The notes under the pieces were generated by a model that saw only the letters and a list, made by a program, of their open reading frames with translations, had not been told where the DNA came from and did not search any database. Below are positions 24,207 to 35,935 of a DNA stretch of 64,000 nucleotides, piece after piece. The position numbers and the translations under genes are program-made. Position 1 is the stretch's first letter. Every line of letters begins with the position of its first letter. The DNA is from Trametopsis cervina (lineage: Eukaryota; Basidiomycota; Agaricomycetes; Polyporales; Irpicaceae), in assembly GCA_022385755.1 (NCBI GenBank), contig MU278352.1, positions 1,178,001 to 1,242,000 of the forward strand. Direction: 5' to 3'.

Positions 24207-25024
24207 TTATTTGTGCGTGACGAAACCCTTGCCGGTGTATCCTTCCGAGGCAATACCTGTAGGGATAAAGACGACGACGTCAGACATCATGCGCAGACGA
24301 CACCTCGCAAACACAGATGCTCACCAGAGATAGGATCCGCCTTCTGGTCGAGAGCACGCTGGTTCGCGGCCTCCTCCCACTCCTTGTTGATCGTCTTCGG
24401 CGGCGGCGGTGCTGGGAGGATACGCGGCGTTAGTCAGTGACAGCTGGTCGGTAACGACAGAAAGCACTCACCGAATGCACGCGCGCTGGCGTACAGCCCG
24501 CCGGCGACACCGACGAGGCCGAGGACCCACACGACGATTTTGAGGCTGGTCCCTGGCGGGCTTATGGGAGCGCGGGGTCCGTGCGGGCCAAAGGCGACGT
24601 AGTAGGCTGGAGACACGACACGACACACGCGCGAGACGATAACACAGTCAGTTCTTAAACTCAAAGCACATGCCGCGTACAGCTGACCGTACATTCGTGC
24701 GCACGAGACGCAGGCCCTGTACGGCGGGAGCTACGCATTTGGTAGAGAAAAAAACGCACCAGCTTTCTTCTCATCGATAGACAGCGTCTTCCAGTCCTTC
24801 TTTTGGAGCTCCTCCAGCTGCTGGTGCACCGTTAGCTGCTCGTCAGCCGTGAGACGTTCCCATTGGGCCTCGATGTTCGAGAAGGGGATGGCGGATGCGG
24901 AGGTGGTGGTTGGGGCGGCAGCCGCGGCGCTCGCTTGGTTAGCTGTGGCAGCGATCCAGCGGGCACCGTTGACGGGGACGGAGCGGAGAGCGACTCTAGG
25001 ACGCGCCAGGCGCAGTGCTTGCAT
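24207..25024 (-). CDS. COX5: Cytochrome c oxidase subunit 5 (mammalian subunit IV)
   Basis: Nuclear-encoded subunit of respiratory complex IV in the inner mitochondrial membrane. Exons 25024-24760, 24606-24472, 24411-24325 and 24256-24207 give 178 aa. A basic presequence (MQALRLARPRVALRSVPVNG) precedes the matrix helix FSNIEAQWERLTADEQLTVH and KDWKTLSIDEKKAAYYVAFG. One membrane span follows (SLKIVVWVLGLVGVAGGLYA), then the intermembrane-space tail TINKEWEEAANQRAL and the family-typical end GYTGKGFVTHK. All introns are phase 1. Confidence 0.95.
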
Positions 25025-25386
25025 GGTTGTACGAGGAGAGAAACGAAGGGAGGAGGAGGGGTAGGAGATGGTCGTTGGTTGCAGGAAATGCCCGAACGCT
25101 CACTGGCTCGCCGGCGAGGTCCGGGACGCGCCCGCACGAGCCAAATCCGCCTGGGGCGCTCTCGTGCGGGTCTCGATACGTTCTCGCCGCGACACAGCTG
25201 CACTCATCAATGATACCAAGAAATGCGTGCGCTAGATTGAGATACGGTATACGGTATAAAGGACGAACTACAGGATGCAGCGCGAATAGGACAGCGATGA
25301 TATAGAAAGCAGTAGGTGCACGTCAAACTCAGATACTGTATGTACAAGGCAGTCGAGAATCAGTCTCAACGGCGCAGTTTTGACGC
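25025..25386. other. Intergenic, COX5 promoter
   Basis: 362 bp between two minus-strand genes. Nothing further recognised. Confidence 0.4.
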
Positions 25387-26301
25387 TTATGCAGCAGCCG
25401 CGACGGTGGATGGGCAGTCCCTGGCGACGTGACTGTGTGTACAAAGATCAGCTGGTATTCTGGGTTGTTGGAATCGGGGATACGTACCCTTCCTCGCCAC
25501 AGGTGTAGCAAGCCCGGCGCTGAGGCTGGGTGCAGTCCTTGCTGAGATGGCCCTGTACGATCCCGAGAATAAGCGTCAAAGGCCGAAATAAAACAACACA
25601 AGACTTACAACGCCGTTGCAGTTGTAACACTTCGGTCCCTGAACACAATCGCGGCTCAAGTGACCCTGGCCACCGCAAGTGTAGCTGAGGGCGATAAGAT
25701 TCAGGACGACACGAGATGAACAGATAAATCGTACGTACCATGTCTTCGAGTTGTTATTGCTGAACGAAGCAAAGTTTCCGCTGCGCGAGTTACCCGCCTC
25801 GGGGCAGGCGCGAGCGATGTGGCCAGTCTGACCGCAGCGATAGCATTCGGTGCCGCTGGAGCTGCTGTTGAAGGCAGCGCTGTTCGATGTAGCGTTGGGG
25901 CAATCCCGTGACTAGAACGGTGTATAATGAGCTCAGAAATATATCGATTGTGCGAGAGGATGTACCAGATGTCCGACTTCGTTGCACTTGAAGCAGGTTT
26001 TGGGCTTGGCCTCAGCCGTGCAATCTTTTGAGAGATGGCCTTCTCCTCCGCCTAAAAAAGTGATGAGCAAGTGTGGATATGTCGTGAAATGTTTTATGTA
26101 CAGTTGTAGCTGTGGAACAGTAATCAGTAAAACGAGAGCGACTGAGAGGGTCCTTGATTGCGTACCAGAGCGGTGAAGACTTGGGGCACTGAGCTGCTTG
26201 GTGGCCGACTGGGAGGGTGCTTCATTTTAAACATACATATATAAGACGATGTGAGGAAGCCACGTACAGCCGCCACATTTAAAACATCCACGACCAGACA
26301 T
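25387..26301 (-). CDS. GIS2: Seven-CCHC zinc-knuckle protein Gis2/CNBP/Byr3
   Basis: Single-stranded nucleic-acid-binding protein linked to translation of specific mRNAs and stress granules. Exons 26301-26268, 26208-26166, 26109-26102 (8 nt), 26051-25966, 25911-25739, 25684-25609, 25552-25488 and 25432-25387 give 176 aa. Seven CX2CX4HX4C knuckles: CFKCGGFGHQAAQC, CYNCGGEGHLSKDC, CFKCNEVGHLSRDC, CYRCGQTGHIARAC, CYTCGGQGHLSRDC, CYNCNGVGHLSKDC and CYTCGEEGHVARDC, which is the count in yeast Gis2. Most knuckles are cut by an intron. The second needs an 8-nt microexon to supply CYN plus the first base of the next Cys codon; without it the knuckle is lost. Confidence 0.95.
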
Positions 26302-27257
26302 TGCGATTGTTCTGATAACGAAAAAGTCAATAGCCGAAACGCGCTGTATCACAATAGAAGATCGGCATATGTCGCAACATACTTGGTTGAGTGTAGAGGG
26401 CGAAAAAGAAGGGTTTGCGTTGGGCGACCTGCAAAGGATAACAGAGAAAGTACACGACGGGGCTGGGAGATGAGAATGGACGCCAGTTTGGAGAATAGGA
26501 GGGGGTCTGCTGGCTGTCGATTATAAAAATCAAAAAACCGCGTCGCTGCACGTGAGTGCTTTTTTCCTTTTAAAGAGGTCCCGGAGAGACGCAGGCGGAG
26601 AGCGCCCCGTCCATACTCGATGCAGTTCGCCGCATTGTCGTCGTGTGATGCATGAGGCAACAAGTTCATCGTATAACCATGATTTAACGTACAATGTATG
26701 TCTAGTATGGAGCTGAGAGAACGCGAATGTCAGCCTGCGCAGCCAGAGCAGTTCTCTGACTGAAAGCAAGTCCACGAGGACGTCCTGCAAATGGTTTAGG
26801 ATGCCTCGTGGACCAGGCAGGAGACCCCACGACCCTAACCCGAGCCACCTCATGCTCACGGCTGGTGGCAAAGTATGCCTCTTTGCACAGCATTCAATGC
26901 TGGCAACAAGGTCGATATGAGCCCGTGGGATGAAACAGAATACCGCTGCCTATCAGCTTTATTAGCTTGGAAGCTGCATCGCCTCGTGAATCACGACTGG
27001 CGATAAGAAAGAACCTATTGACGTACCGGCCGTCCCAGGCAATGCCCAACTGAGGCGCATCGCAGCAAGCCTCAAATAGGACGTTGTGAATTAGCAGCGG
27101 GTACAACGGAACATCAAGTTGTGTAGAAGGCAAATTCCGATGGGAACCTGGGTGCTCAATACTCACTCTCAAAAGCGTGTTTTACGGAGTCTTGGTCCAT
27201 GGATGCAACATAGCGCAAGAAGTCTATTTTGCGGTGGAAAGCACGGTACACAGCAGA
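26302..27257. other. Intergenic, 956 bp
   Basis: Lies between two minus-strand genes (ATP15 upstream, GIS2 downstream) and must hold the GIS2 promoter. Several open frames exist on the minus strand, but none gives a motif or a splice-linked extension. No RNA or repeat seen. Confidence 0.4.
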
Positions 27258-27770
27258 TTAAACAACCGGGCCCTTAGGATTCTCCTCCTTCTTCTCAACA
27301 GGCGGGTTCAAGAAGACCTGCACATGTGAACACAGTTAGCACAAACGTTGCACGGTGACAGTCGGGTACACCAAGACGGAACAAACGCCACAGTAGAAAT
27401 AAAATGAAAATCGCTTAGCGGTGACATAAACCACCAGGAGCATGAAGCGACCACATTTCATACCCTGGGCAATGACATAGCAAACGAGGAAGATGGGACG
27501 CCGAAAGGACCCGTACGGAAGGAAAAGGCATGAAGTGCAAATGGGTACTGACCTGCTGGCCTCCCTGACCATCCTTCCACTCCTGGTACCTCAGGATGGT
27601 GCTGCCACGCTTCTCAGCGACGACACGGTCGGTCTCCTTGAGTGACTGACGGAGGGCTCGTGCAGCAATCTGGCTGTACTTGTTGAAACTGCGGGCAGAC
27701 ATGAGTCAGTCAAATACAGCTAATAGGATAGGCATACATACGTGAATGTGCCTCTCCAAGTCGAGCTCAT
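27258..27770 (-). CDS. ATP15: Mitochondrial ATP synthase subunit epsilon
   Basis: Smallest subunit of the F1 central stalk in the mitochondrial ATP synthase. Exons 27770-27742, 27688-27553 and 27317-27258 give 74 aa. The sequence MSSTWRGTFTFNKYSQIAAR then ALRQSLKETDRVVAEKRG and LRYQEWKDGQGG matches the family from the start Met, which lacks a cleaved presequence. The C-terminus QVFLNPPVEKKEENPKGPVV comes from the third exon. Length is in the usual 60-75 aa range. Divergent from the Rab gene. Confidence 0.94.
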
Positions 27771-28137
27771 GGTGAAGGAATGTATCGGTAAAGTAAAGAG
27801 GTTGTGGACGTTGTGCGCGACGAGGAAAGGAACTGGGCGGGACGGAACTCTCCGGCTAGCTCACGTGAGATCTATTGGCGTCTCCACACAATCCAGTTAC
27901 TGCAAGGCTCATGGTTGCAGGCATTGGCCGTACACTCTTTCGCTCGCCACCATCTCTTCCCTTCCTACCAATCGCTTTCTCGTTACCAGCAATCTCTCGC
28001 GCGGTTTGACCTTGGAGTGCCCGCTGTTTCGATTGTAAAGCGCTGTTCAACTGCGACATACTTGAATCCACACTTGAGTTTCAAGAGAGCCGCGGTCCCA
28101 AGGCGGTATCAGACCGTGTATCACCTCCTTCAGTATC
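27771..28137. promoter_or_regulatory. Shared promoter region of ATP15 and Rab gene
   Basis: 367 bp between two divergent starts. No clear TATA on either strand. Confidence 0.4.
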
Positions 28138-29167
<1,030 letters not shown>

Positions 29168-29877
29168 TCGAAATGTTGAACTGGGGTTATTATACCCACC
29201 ACACGAACCTGGATTTGTAAGATTATACTTCACGAGGTGTCTGTATGTATTCATGATTTATATTAATACTGTTCGCATACTGTTCCACAATCCGAGCCCT
29301 ATCAGCCCTTGTTGGCAATTGAACGCAGTTCATTTCACTGTCGATGAACATGATGATGATGGTGATGATGCTAGTCGTGATACGGGTATATATGGATATT
29401 TGGGATACAATAGATGCTTGCTCATATACATAAGGAGAGAGGCCGCTCGCAGGCGTGTCATAAATACTTTCGTAGACATAGGATAGATGGGAGTACGATA
29501 GGGAATAACGGTGATGTGTATTGTACAGAGCCAGGGCATGCGAGCGGTTCGTATAGCATGATAGGGCGAGAATGAATGGACAGCAAGGACCAATGAGATA
29601 CGGCTACACGCCGCGCCCTGTACGATAGCACGGTCTGGTAATTGAGTCGGCCAAGGCAGATAGATGGTGGTTGGGCTGCGCACGCCAGAAGCGCTACACT
29701 TCTGGCAAGTGAAGTCGAGATACAGGGAAGATCATGAGCGACCCATCAGCAGCGAGACACTTCGACTGGTTGAGTGCGCAGATCCCCAGACGTTATGGAA
29801 TGCCTCGGGGACCAGTGTCAAGGTGACGACACAGCCTGTCCTCCCTCTATCCAACCTCGATGCGGGCAGACCCAGCC
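29168..29877. other. Intergenic between convergent genes
   Basis: 710 bp of 3' regions. Contains an ATG/GAT-rich stretch at 29347-29372. No gene recognised. Confidence 0.4.
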
Positions 29878-30429
29878 CTACCGCCGCAACGAGCTTGCGT
29901 ACTCCCCTAGCTGGGTGACAAAGCCGGGATTTGGCTCGGCGTAAGGGCGTCGACTCTTGACATATTGGATGGCCTGGGCGGGGGTATAGTTGTACTCTTT
30001 GATGAGGTACGCGCATATGACACTCGCACTGCGGCTTATACCCTGCACGCAGTGGACGAGCACGCGCGTGCGTGGATCTTGCAGTGCCATTGAGATGAAG
30101 TGTGTCGCGGCTGGGAGGTGTTCAGCCAGTTCGGCGAACGGGTTGTCGGTGACCGGCAGTTGAATGCAGGAGATGGGGATGGGTGTCGCTGGGAGGTTTA
30201 CGGAGCCTCGCATCACTGAGACGACGTGTGTTATACCGAGGTGTCCGAGAATTGCGGGGTTTTCTGCTGCGGCCAGGTCTGAGATGAAGAGACGGGGAAT
30301 GATTTCGGTGGGCGGCGCGGATGCCTGCATTCCAGCGGTATTTCGAGGCCGCCCAGAGGGAGAGATTGGTGTCGGAAATACTGGACTTGTGTTAATAGGT
30401 GAGACAATTGAGAGACCGCGGGGATGCAT
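29878..30429 (-). CDS. Dual-specificity protein phosphatase
   Basis: Atypical dual-specificity phosphatase acting on phospho-Tyr and phospho-Ser/Thr. Single exon, 183 aa. A ~40-residue Pro/Ser-rich N-terminus is followed by EIIPRLFISDLAAAENPAIL and GITHVVSVMRG. The catalytic loop HCVQGISRSASVICAYLI holds the Cys and Arg of the HCX5R signature near residues 125-131. The general-acid Asp is probably in PVTDNPFAEL. The tail AIQYVKSRRPYAEPNPGFVT is the usual end of the fold. Target unknown. An N-terminal upstream exon cannot be excluded, but the in-frame Met is well placed. Confidence 0.88.
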   Translation of the reverse strand: MHPRGLSIVSPINTSPVFPTPISPSGRPRNTAGMQASAPPTEIIPRLFISDLAAAENPAILGHLGITHVVSVMRGSVNLPATPIPISCIQLPVTDNPFAELAEHLPAATHFISMALQDPRTRVLVHCVQGISRSASVICAYLIKEYNYTPAQAIQYVKSRRPYAEPNPGFVTQLGEYASSLRR

Positions 30430-31939
30430 TCTGGGTAACTGTGTTTCGTTCGACCGACGCGGGAAGATAATGAGTGTAGCAGAGGGGCAAACTGCATGAA
30501 CAGAAGCTCACCATGTGCAATAAGTAGGGCCACAGACGCACTTGTCGACTGTGATATGTAATGCGCGGCCACAGCAGCCTTGGCCCAAACAATAGAGAGC
30601 GGTCTGTGCGCTCTGGCGGCAGAAAGAGTAGGTGAGCCGCGCGTTGAAGGGGTAAACTGCGTGGGGACGCGACGAATAAGTTAGTGAATATGTTAGCACA
30701 TCTGAGGTGGTGGTGGTCCGGAGTCAAGAGAGTGGATGTAAACTCACAAGACAGAAATTCAACAAATTCAATATCCGTAAATTCAACACGCGGACATTCC
30801 TCCGGAGGCTGTGAGGACGCGTCGGCAGCCGCGTACGGCGGGATCGACAGGTTTCAGCCCGAACTGATGCGTACACGGGTCTGAGAGCGGCGAGACCTGG
30901 GGCAGCGGATTCAAATAATGCACGAACACCAGCTGCGCGCGCACGTACTTTTTGTACTAGTAGCCCTGTATAAGAGGATGATAGTTGTAGCTGTCAGATA
31001 CACATAAGTCAGCAAATGGCCCAGGATAGTCACGGTGGCGTATACGCGGCTGGGGTCCGACAGCGGAGGAAAATGAGAGAGATGGCAGACACCTTGGATA
31101 GCCGAAATTCCGCGGTGAGTCGAGCCTCATGCGACGCAGCGGGCAGTCCCAGGGACAGGATAGCCTGGCAGAGCCGTGGCAGTCTCGCGCAGTGGCAGCG
31201 GAACCTAACTGGCAATAAGTAATAACGGTGTCAGCCAGAGCCGTGCGCACAGCCTCCAGCTTTAAGTCCCTGCGGAAGGGATGCATGTCCTGATTATCGG
31301 TGGGCCTCTTGATGCCATCGTTCGTCCGTGTCCAATGTCGAACGGAGGCCAGCAGCAGGCTACCATCCATGGCACATCTGGGATGCTCTCAAGAACTATG
31401 GCCCACTGATTTTTGCCGCGCACTGCCTCCCACTGTCGCCCATAAACCGACCATGTACCGACTCACGGCGCGGCCTCCGGTTGCTCTTCCATCTCGCCGT
31501 GAATTGAGCCGTAGATGGAACTGTAGATGGTACCGTAGATGGAACCATAGATGGAAATACCACCGCACACGGATCACACCCTCGACACACTCGACACTTC
31601 CAGCAAAGATTTTGCACAGTAGCTACGCAGTACATGGAAGGACAAAGAGAACCTACTGTATATACTAGGGGAAGGGGGCATACTCTCATAGTACAGACCG
31701 CACTACACTTTTGAGACTGAATCATGAGTAAAAAGCGAAGGAGGCCAGATGGACAAAAGGAATCGAGGAAAGCGCGAGATGGAAATCGTGTTGATAGAAT
31801 CGTTGCGTCGGAAAATACAGCTTGGTGTGGCGAGTGCGATTGTGTTGGTGTTGCAGATGAGAGATCGCAGGATGATCTATCGATGGTCGTGGCGAGCGTA
31901 CAAGAGCGCGATACTGGTTGCGGTGCGTGGTAAAATTGT
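30430..31939. other. Intergenic, 1.5 kb
   Basis: Lies between two minus-strand genes. No coding frame with motif or splice support. Contains one short tandem repeat (31507-31554) and AATTCAAC-type direct repeats near 30754-30790. Confidence 0.4.
31507..31554. repeat. 12-bp tandem repeat, four units
   Basis: Four imperfect units of the form NNCNRTAGATGG in direct array. Seen directly; function unknown. Confidence 0.6.
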
Positions 31940-33474
31940 CTAGATCAGGTCGCTGCAAGTGAAACGATCAGCGCTATGCCAGTCATGTTCATAAACCATT
32001 GTAACTTACGCGACGTTCAATGGCATCTCGTCAATCTGTGTGTTGTAGAATTCTAAACTGACAGTTAGACAATCGCGCTAGGGCAGGTCACCGAACTTGA
32101 CGTACGCTCAATATCGCGAAGCATCCGAACGTCTTCCGTGGTGACAAAGTTGATGGCGACACCCTTGCGACCGAATCGTCCCCCACGACCGATACGGTGA
32201 ATGTAGTTCTCACGGTTGGTGGGCAGGTCGTAGTTGATGACCAGCGACACCTGCTGCACGTCAATACCACGGGCGAGCAAATCGGTGGTAATGAGAACAC
32301 GCGAAGAGCCGGAACGGAACTCCTTCATCAGCACTTCACGCTGCTTCTGCTCCATATCTCCGTGCTGCAGGGAGTTGCGTCAGTACCTCAACTGTCCACG
32401 ACAATGATTGTATCTTCTCATCAAACTCACCATGGCCGATACAGTGAATTCACGGGCGTGCATCTTCTCGGTCAACCAATCGACCTTTCGGCGAGTGTTG
32501 CAGAAGATGACGGCTTGCGTGATTGTCACAGTCTCGTAGAGATCGCACAGCGTATCCAGCTTCCACTCTTCCTTCTCGACGGCGATGTAGAACTGCTTGA
32601 TACCTTCGAGGGTCAACTCGTCCCTCTTGACGAGAATACGGACGGGGTCCCTCATGAACTTCTTCGTGACCTCCAAGACGTCTGCGGGCATGGTGGCGGA
32701 GAGAAGAACGACCTGGGTGTCCTGGGGAAGCAGCTGGAAGACCTCGTAGATCTGGTCCTTGAAACCACGGGACAACATCTCATCAGCCTCGTCCAAACAG
32801 AACAGCTTGATGGTATCTGCGCGAAGCGCACGACGGTTGATCATGTCGTACACACGTCCAGGCGTGCCGACAACGACCTGGACTCCCTCCTGCAACTTGG
32901 CCATGTCCTCTCGGACGTTGGTACCACCGACACAGGCGTGACACTCGATGTTCATGTAGTCGCCGAGGGCGACGACGACCTTCTGGATCTGCTGGGCGAG
33001 TTCACGAGTAGGAGCGAGAATCAGTGCCTGGCAGCCCTTCACACTGGGGTCGATCTTTTGGAGGATGGAGATGGAGAAGGTGGCGGTTTTGCCAGTACCA
33101 GACTGGGCCTGAGCGATGACATCGTGTCCCTTGATGACGGGGACAATAGCGCGCTGTTGGATAGCAGACGGACGCTCGAAACTGTACCCAAAAGGTCAGA
33201 GGGCGCCCCGTATGAAACATTGGCAGAGCGACTCACCCATAGGCGTAGATACCACGAAGCAGCTCAGCCTTCAACTCCATATTGTCGAAGCTAATATCAC
33301 CTGCATCAGAACCATATCAACCATTCAAATGCATCACTTCTACTCACTTATCGACGATCTGGTCCCAATTGGACTCGATCTCAGTGTCCTGAATGTCCTG
33401 AAGTTGTTCTCTGCGAGAAGATATGTTTGTCAGGGTCCTGTAGCAGGATGGGTCCGTGTTACTTACGAAGCCAT
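31940..33474 (-). CDS. TIF1: Translation initiation factor eIF4A (DEAD-box RNA helicase)
   Basis: ATP-dependent RNA helicase of the eIF4F complex that unwinds mRNA 5' leaders. Exons 33474-33467 (8 nt), 33410-33348, 33290-33237, 33181-32431, 32364-32106, 32052-32010 and 31952-31940 (13 nt) give 396 aa, the family's usual length. Motifs in order: [13 protein letters not shown] (Q motif), [64 protein letters not shown] and [13 protein letters not shown]. The first exon codes only MA plus two bases. The end [20 protein letters not shown] is assembled across three exons; the last supplies only the final residues and stop. Confidence 0.97.
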
Positions 33475-33793
33475 ATTGTTCTAGAAGCTTTTATGAAGTT
33501 TACTCCGATTTGAGGCGTCGACTTTCGTGTCGACGGTTCGTTTGGTGTCGTGGGTGGGGTGGTAGTAATCGATAGATCCTGTTGTAGTCAAAAGACTGGG
33601 CGCAAATTTCTCTCGCCTCCGAGTTGCATCACAGCCCGGCAGCCGCCGTCCCGTTTCGCACCCAGCAGACACGGAGTGTGAATTCTCGATATGGAAGTCT
33701 GCTTACGTCAGCATAGACCCTTAGCTCACACTCATTCGTGTTGTCGAATTATCGCTGCCTTCAAGGCTCTGTATACGTCCCTACCCTGCAAAC
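33475..33793. promoter_or_regulatory. Shared promoter of eIF4A and CUS1
   Basis: 319 bp between divergent starts of two essential RNA-related genes. Short inverted motif cgacTTTCGTGTCGacgg-like around 33518-33536. No TATA seen. Confidence 0.4.
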
Positions 33794-35935
33794 ATGTCGA
33801 CGGCAGTGGCCACAGCGGTGGGTCATATCAACGGAACGAATGGTGTGAAGGATACTTCCAAAATCAAATCCAAGAATCAGCTACGTCGGCTGAAGGCCAA
33901 ACAGAAGAAAGTTGAGAAGTCGGCTACACCAGTGTGTATCTCGCGTATTTGAGAAAGGATACGTCTCATATGGCTAAACATAGGACGCAAATGGCGCGCA
34001 GACAGGAACAGAGGATCAGGATGTGAAGATGGAGGACAACGAGGCGTCGGTGCAGAATGTCGAGTACGTATCTGAGCAGTTAGATGGTCCTGCACTACAA
34101 GCGTTCTCCGACGTCTTTGCACGCTTCCAGTTGCCACCCGAAACCTCTGCAGTGCGTCATATGCCCTTTTGCCGTCATCCGTCACTCACAATTGATTCTA
34201 ATACAGGCTCGTGACAATGAAAACTCCAAAGGAGAGGTCATATACTCGGATGATGATATGGCCTCCGAAGGGGACTCGGAGACTGAAGAGAAGAAGCCAC
34301 TGTCAAAGAAGAAGGCTCGCAAACTGAACCGCCTTACGGTCGCAGAGCTGAAGCAGCTCGTGAAGAAGCCGGAGGTCGTCGAATGGACGGATGTAACAGC
34401 AGCCGACCCTCGTATCCTGCTGCACCTCAAGAGCTACCGGAATTCCGTGCCCATACCCGCCCACTGGAGCGCGAAGCGTGATTATCTGCAAGGGAAGCGC
34501 GGTATCGAAAAGCCTCCTTTCCAATTACCGTCCTACATTGCCGATACCGGTATCGCCACAATGCGAGACGCCATAAAGGAGAAGGAAGCCAACATGTCGC
34601 TCAAGCAGAAGACCCGTGAACGTGTGCAGCCGAAAATGGGCAAGGTTGATATAGATTATCAGAAACTGCATGATGCATTCTTCAAGTTCATGACCAAGCC
34701 GAATGTCACCGGCTTCGGAGAAATGTAAGTTGGTGCATTCCTCCTGCATGATATGTGGCTTGACTGCGTGTCTGACAGGTATTATGAAGGCAAAGAGTTT
34801 GAGACGCAGCTGAAACACAAGCGTCCTGGTGATTTGTCTCCTGAGCTTGTTGAAGCTCTCTCCATTCCACCCTTAGCTCCACCACCATGGCTCATCAGCA
34901 TGCAGCGTTTCGGCCCACCGCCCAGCTACCCAACTCTAAGAATACCAGGTCTCAACGCCCCTATCCCAGAAGGGTGAGTATCCAGGCACTCCCTATTCAC
35001 TACTTGCTGAGAACCTTGCAGTGCCCAGTGGGGTTTCCATCCTGGTGGCTGGGGTAAGCCTCCCCTTGATGAGTACAATCGTCCACTGTATGGTGATGTG
35101 TTTGGTGTCCTCCCTAAAAATACTGATGCCGATGTGAGTCTCCTTCCAATTTATATGAAACATGCTGACCTTATCATACGCAGAACGGCGAGCCTATTGA
35201 TCGAACACCTTGGGGAGAGCTTGAGCCGGAAGAAGGTCAGTCTCACCGTCAAATGCTGTGTGTATATGTAAAAGCTCACCGTTATCTGTCCGTCTGCAGA
35301 AGAAGAATCGGAAGAAGAATCGGAGGAGGAAGAGGAAGAAGAAGCCGCAGAACCAGCACCAACGGATGGCTTACAAACTCCTTCCGGCATGCAAACGCCA
35401 TCTGGCATGGCAAGCGTCGTTTCTACCGTTGCTGGGGGTCTCGAGACTCCGGACTTCCTGGAGTTACGGAAGAATGCTGGAAGAGCGCCAAGCGAGGCCG
35501 CGGACAGTGGTCCAAGGTCACTGTACCAGGTCGTACCGGAGAAGCAGACTGCAGTACGCGGGCTCATGGGCAGCGAGCGCGGATACGATGTCAGTGCTGT
35601 CGCGAGCGCTGGTGCTGCTATTCCAGTACTGGGCGAGGAACGGGGATCAAAGGTACGTTCTCCAAACCGCTCACATGTTCAAAATACTCATGCACTCTAT
35701 CTTATAGCGGAAAGCCAACGGTGTCGATATATCTATCGATGCTGCCGAACTCGAAGGTATGTCGGAGGACGAGCTGCGCCGAAGATACGACCAATCGTCG
35801 CGTGGTTCTGCTGGTGTCCCTGGCGCAAACGGGCGGGAAGACTTCTCGGACATGATCGCGAAAGAGATGCACAAAAAGAAGCAGAAGATGGAGAGGGAGA
35901 GAGACAACAGGAAGGAGAAAGACTTCAAGTTCTAA
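33794..35935 (+). CDS. CUS1: Splicing factor 3b subunit 2 (SF3b145 / Cus1)
   Basis: Subunit of the SF3b complex of U2 snRNP, which holds the branch-site helix in the spliceosome. Exons 33794-33931, 33984-34151, 34207-34724, 34779-34973, 35022-35133, 35184-35235, 35300-35652 and 35708-35935 give 587 aa. The N-terminus is basic with a KNQLRRLKAKQKK helix. The central DUF382 core includes VEWTDVTAADPRILLHLKSY, NSVPIPAHWSAKRDYLQGKR and GIEKPPFQLPSYIADTGI. The PSP domain follows with KRPGDLSPELVEALSIP and GAQWGFHPGGWGKPPLDEYN. A Glu-rich tract precedes a disordered region and the basic end KKKQKMERERDNRKEKDFKF. U2 snRNA itself is encoded ~8 kb away, probably by chance. Confidence 0.96.

Noticed and set aside
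19748..27770. Cluster of mitochondrial genes (mL54, COX5, ATP15)
   Set aside because: They are separated by unrelated genes and face different ways; chance grouping of common housekeeping genes.
32197..33294. 365-aa open frame on the plus strand opposite eIF4A
   Set aside because: Mirror of a highly codon-biased gene; no motif, and the minus-strand eIF4A is unambiguous.
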